From: an uncultured Clostridia bacterium
GTDB lineage: Bacteria > Bacillota > Clostridia > Christensenellales > CAG-314
DNA length: 6,590 bases
NCBI GenBank assembly: GCA_934294965.1
Contig: CAKRAM010000148.1
Coordinates: forward strand, 1 to 6,590
Direction: 5' to 3'
Positions 4,545 through 6,590 of this stretch are shown here, in pieces; within the stretch, counting starts at the first letter, position 1, and the number at the start of each line of letters is the position of its first letter. The notes under the pieces are model-generated. The model worked only from the letters and a program-made list of their open reading frames with translations, had not been told where the DNA came from and made no database searches. The position numbers were made by a program, and so were the translations under genes.

Positions 4545-6530
4545 ATGGAAGAACACAAATTTACACTTCACTCAAAATATAAGCCTTGCGGCGATCAACC
4601 GCAGGCAATTGCCGAACTTACCGAAGGGCTTAACAACGGCTTGGCAACACAGGTTTTGCGGGGCGTAACGGGCAGCGGCAAGACGTTTACCATGGCAAAC
4701 GTAATTGCCAACGTCAATCGTCCGGCGCTGGTCATTTGCCACAACAAAACGCTTGCGGCGCAACTTTGCAACGAGTTCAGAGAGTTTTTCCCGGAAAATC
4801 GCGTAGAGTTTTTTGTCAGTTACTACGACTACTACATGCCGGAAAGTTACATTCCTTCCAGAGATTTGTACATCGAAAAGGAAATCGACATCAACGACGA
4901 AATCGACAAACTTCGCCACAGCGCAACTTGCAGTTTGTTTGAGCGTCGGGATACGATAGTCGTTGCCAGCGTGTCCTGTATTTATGGTTTGGGTGCTCCG
5001 GGCGAGTACTACAAAATGAGTTTGTCGCTTCGTCCCGGGGACAAAGTCAGCCGCGAACAGGTGATAAAAAAACTTATCGAAATTCAGTACGTTCGCAACG
5101 AAATGGATTTTCATCGCGGCACTTTTCGCGCCAAGGGGGACGTTTTGGAAATTTTTCCCGCTTCTTACAGCGAACATGCCATAAGAGTGGAATTTTGGGG
5201 CGACGAAGTGGACAAAATAACCGAAGTGGACGTGATGACGGGCAACACCGTGGCAACACTTCTTCACACGATAGTTTTTCCCGCAAGCCACTACGTAGTG
5301 GAGGGCGTAACTCTCCGTTCGGCGTGGGATCACATTCGGGAAGATATGGAACGGGAGTCCCAAGCGTTTTTGGATCAAAACAAACTTATCGAGGGGCAAC
5401 GCCTAAAACAGCGCGTCAGTTACGATTTGGAAATGATGCGTGAAATCGGCTATTGCAGTGGTATCGAAAACTACTCTCGCTATTTTGACGGCAGGCAGCC
5501 GGGGCAACCCCCGTACACACTTTTGGACTATTTTCCGCAGGACTTTGTAACCTTCATAGACGAAAGCCACATGACCATTCCTCAAATACGGGCAATGTAC
5601 AACGGCGATCGCGCAAGGAAAAACAACCTCGTCGGCTACGGTTTTCGTATGCAAAGTTCCTACGACAACCGACCTTTGACCTTCGACGAGTTCGACAGTC
5701 GCATAGGGCAACTTATTTGCGTTTCCGCAACGCCCGCCGAGTACGAAATCAAGCGCGCCGACGGCAACGTGGTGGAACAACTTATTCGTCCCACCGGGCT
5801 GTTGGATCCGATTGTGGAAGTTCGCCCCGTCAAGGGGCAAATTGACGACCTGATAGGGGAAATTCACCAAGTCGTGTGCGGCGGAGGCAGGGTACTTGTT
5901 ACCACGCTCACCAAGCGCATGGCGGAAAACCTTACGGACTTTTTGACCAAGCAGGACGTAAAAGTGCGCTATATGCACTCGGAAATAGACACTTTGGAGC
6001 GTGTGGAAATCGTAAACGGTCTAAAAAAGGGCGAGTTCGACGTGCTTGTTGGAATAAACCTTCTTCGCGAAGGCTTGGATATGCCGCAAGTTAAACTCGT
6101 TGCCATTTTGGACGCCGACAAGGAAGGCTTTTTGCGCAGCGACACGGCACTGGTGCAAACAATCGGGCGTGCGGCTCGTAACGCCGAAGGCAGGGTTATT
6201 ATGTACGCCGACGTGCTGACGGACAGCATGAAGCGCGCCATAGGCGAAACAAATCGTCGCAGGGAAATCCAAAACGCCTACAACGTTGAACACGGCATCG
6301 TTCCGAAAACCGTAGAACACGAAGTTGCCAACACCTTGGAAATAACTCAAAAAGGCGACGACAGGATGACCGTATCCGAACTGGAAAGGGAAATCAAGTC
6401 GACCACCGACAAGATGAAGGCGGCGGCGAACCGTTTGGACTTCGAACAAGCCATAAAACTTCGCGAACAGGTTGTAACGCTTACAAAACGGCTGGAAAAA
6501 CTTAAAAAGAAAAAGAGCGGCAAGCAGTAA
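4545..6530 (+). CDS. uvrB: Excinuclease ABC subunit B, UvrB
   Basis: UvrB is the damage-verifying helicase-like subunit of nucleotide excision repair. UvrA loads it onto DNA, and it then recruits UvrC for incision. The 661 residues are full length. Seen in order: Walker A GVTGSGKT (40-47), the strand-separating beta-hairpin region YYDYYMPESYIPSRD (93-107), the UvrA-interaction domain (about 150-250), Walker B box DESH (339-342), SATPAEYE (394-401), GINLLREGLDMPQ (503-515), the arginine-finger motif QTIGRAARN (538-546), and a C-terminal UVR coiled-coil (about 612-650) that binds UvrC, ending in a Lys-rich tail. All catalytic motifs are intact. The ATG lies 6 nt after the coaX stop, with no Shine-Dalgarno sequence in front; an in-frame TAG at 4536 rules out an upstream start, so translation is probably coupled to coaX. 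No LexA/DinR box is seen just upstream. The 60 bases after the stop (6531-6590) show no clear terminator or gene start, so uvrA, a common partner, may or may not follow. Confidence 0.98.
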   Translation: MEEHKFTLHSKYKPCGDQPQAIAELTEGLNNGLATQVLRGVTGSGKTFTMANVIANVNRPALVICHNKTLAAQLCNEFREFFPENRVEFFVSYYDYYMPESYIPSRDLYIEKEIDINDEIDKLRHSATCSLFERRDTIVVASVSCIYGLGAPGEYYKMSLSLRPGDKVSREQVIKKLIEIQYVRNEMDFHRGTFRAKGDVLEIFPASYSEHAIRVEFWGDEVDKITEVDVMTGNTVATLLHTIVFPASHYVVEGVTLRSAWDHIREDMERESQAFLDQNKLIEGQRLKQRVSYDLEMMREIGYCSGIENYSRYFDGRQPGQPPYTLLDYFPQDFVTFIDESHMTIPQIRAMYNGDRARKNNLVGYGFRMQSSYDNRPLTFDEFDSRIGQLICVSATPAEYEIKRADGNVVEQLIRPTGLLDPIVEVRPVKGQIDDLIGEIHQVVCGGGRVLVTTLTKRMAENLTDFLTKQDVKVRYMHSEIDTLERVEIVNGLKKGEFDVLVGINLLREGLDMPQVKLVAILDADKEGFLRSDTALVQTIGRAARNAEGRVIMYADVLTDSMKRAIGETNRRREIQNAYNVEHGIVPKTVEHEVANTLEITQKGDDRMTVSELEREIKSTTDKMKAAANRLDFEQAIKLREQVVTLTKRLEKLKKKKSGKQ

Positions 6531-6590
6531 AAACGTCGCAACGGCAATCGCAGTTTTGTCTAGCAGCGGCAAAACGCCTGCGTCTAAGGC

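Noticed and set aside
6021..6572. 183-residue - strand frame beginning with a hydrophobic segment (TTG start)
   Set aside because: It is entirely antisense to the conserved 3' end of uvrB apart from the last 42 bases, and its hydrophobic start is the complement of the Lys-rich UvrB tail.
6550..6581. Hairpin after uvrB (GCAGTTTTG with CAAAA-CGC-CTGC) as terminator
   Set aside because: The stem has a 3-nt bulge and an 11-nt loop, and no T run follows it before the window ends.

Overview
The window reads as a bacterial chromosome segment, most likely from an anaerobic Clostridia-type member of the Bacillota. Evidence for this is the strong AGGAGG-type ribosome binding sites, extended -10 promoters (TGGTATAAT, TGGTAAAAT), hairpin terminators with U runs, a type III pantothenate kinase, an ECF-type transporter S component, and a NifU-like/GGGtGRT gene pair that I associate with anaerobes. 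The lineage is an inference, and the genus cannot be read from this window. All five supported genes lie on the + strand. I see no insertion sequence, tRNA, rRNA, CRISPR array or phage gene.

Layout. (1) Positions 1-566 hold the 3' part of a gene for a surface-type protein with one C-terminal membrane span, closed by a clear terminator (587-618). (2) A promoter near 689-717 drives a two-gene unit. Its first gene is a Cys-rich NifU-like Fe-S scaffold family protein (757-1449); its second encodes a protein of the GGGtGRT family of unknown function (1468-2466). A terminator follows at 2530-2559. (3) Positions 2560-3087 are non-coding. They hold inverted repeats and a promoter-like box of uncertain meaning, then an extended -10 promoter (2879-2892) and a leader of about 190 nt with two mutually exclusive RNA folds. 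(4) A tightly packed unit follows: an ECF transporter S component (3088-3765), coaX (3765-4538, overlapping by one base) and uvrB (4545-6530, 6 nt after the coaX stop). The last 60 bases carry no recognisable gene.

How they work together. The S component next to coaX suggests uptake of a vitamin, most simply pantothenate, followed by its phosphorylation as the first committed step to coenzyme A. The structured leader would be a natural control point for that uptake. uvrB, the nucleotide excision repair damage-verification helicase, appears to be carried along and translated by coupling. The NifU-like/GGGtGRT pair is the least understood part. Each protein carries eight cysteines, and they are probably co-expressed at a high level, which fits a shared metal-cluster role that I cannot name from sequence alone.
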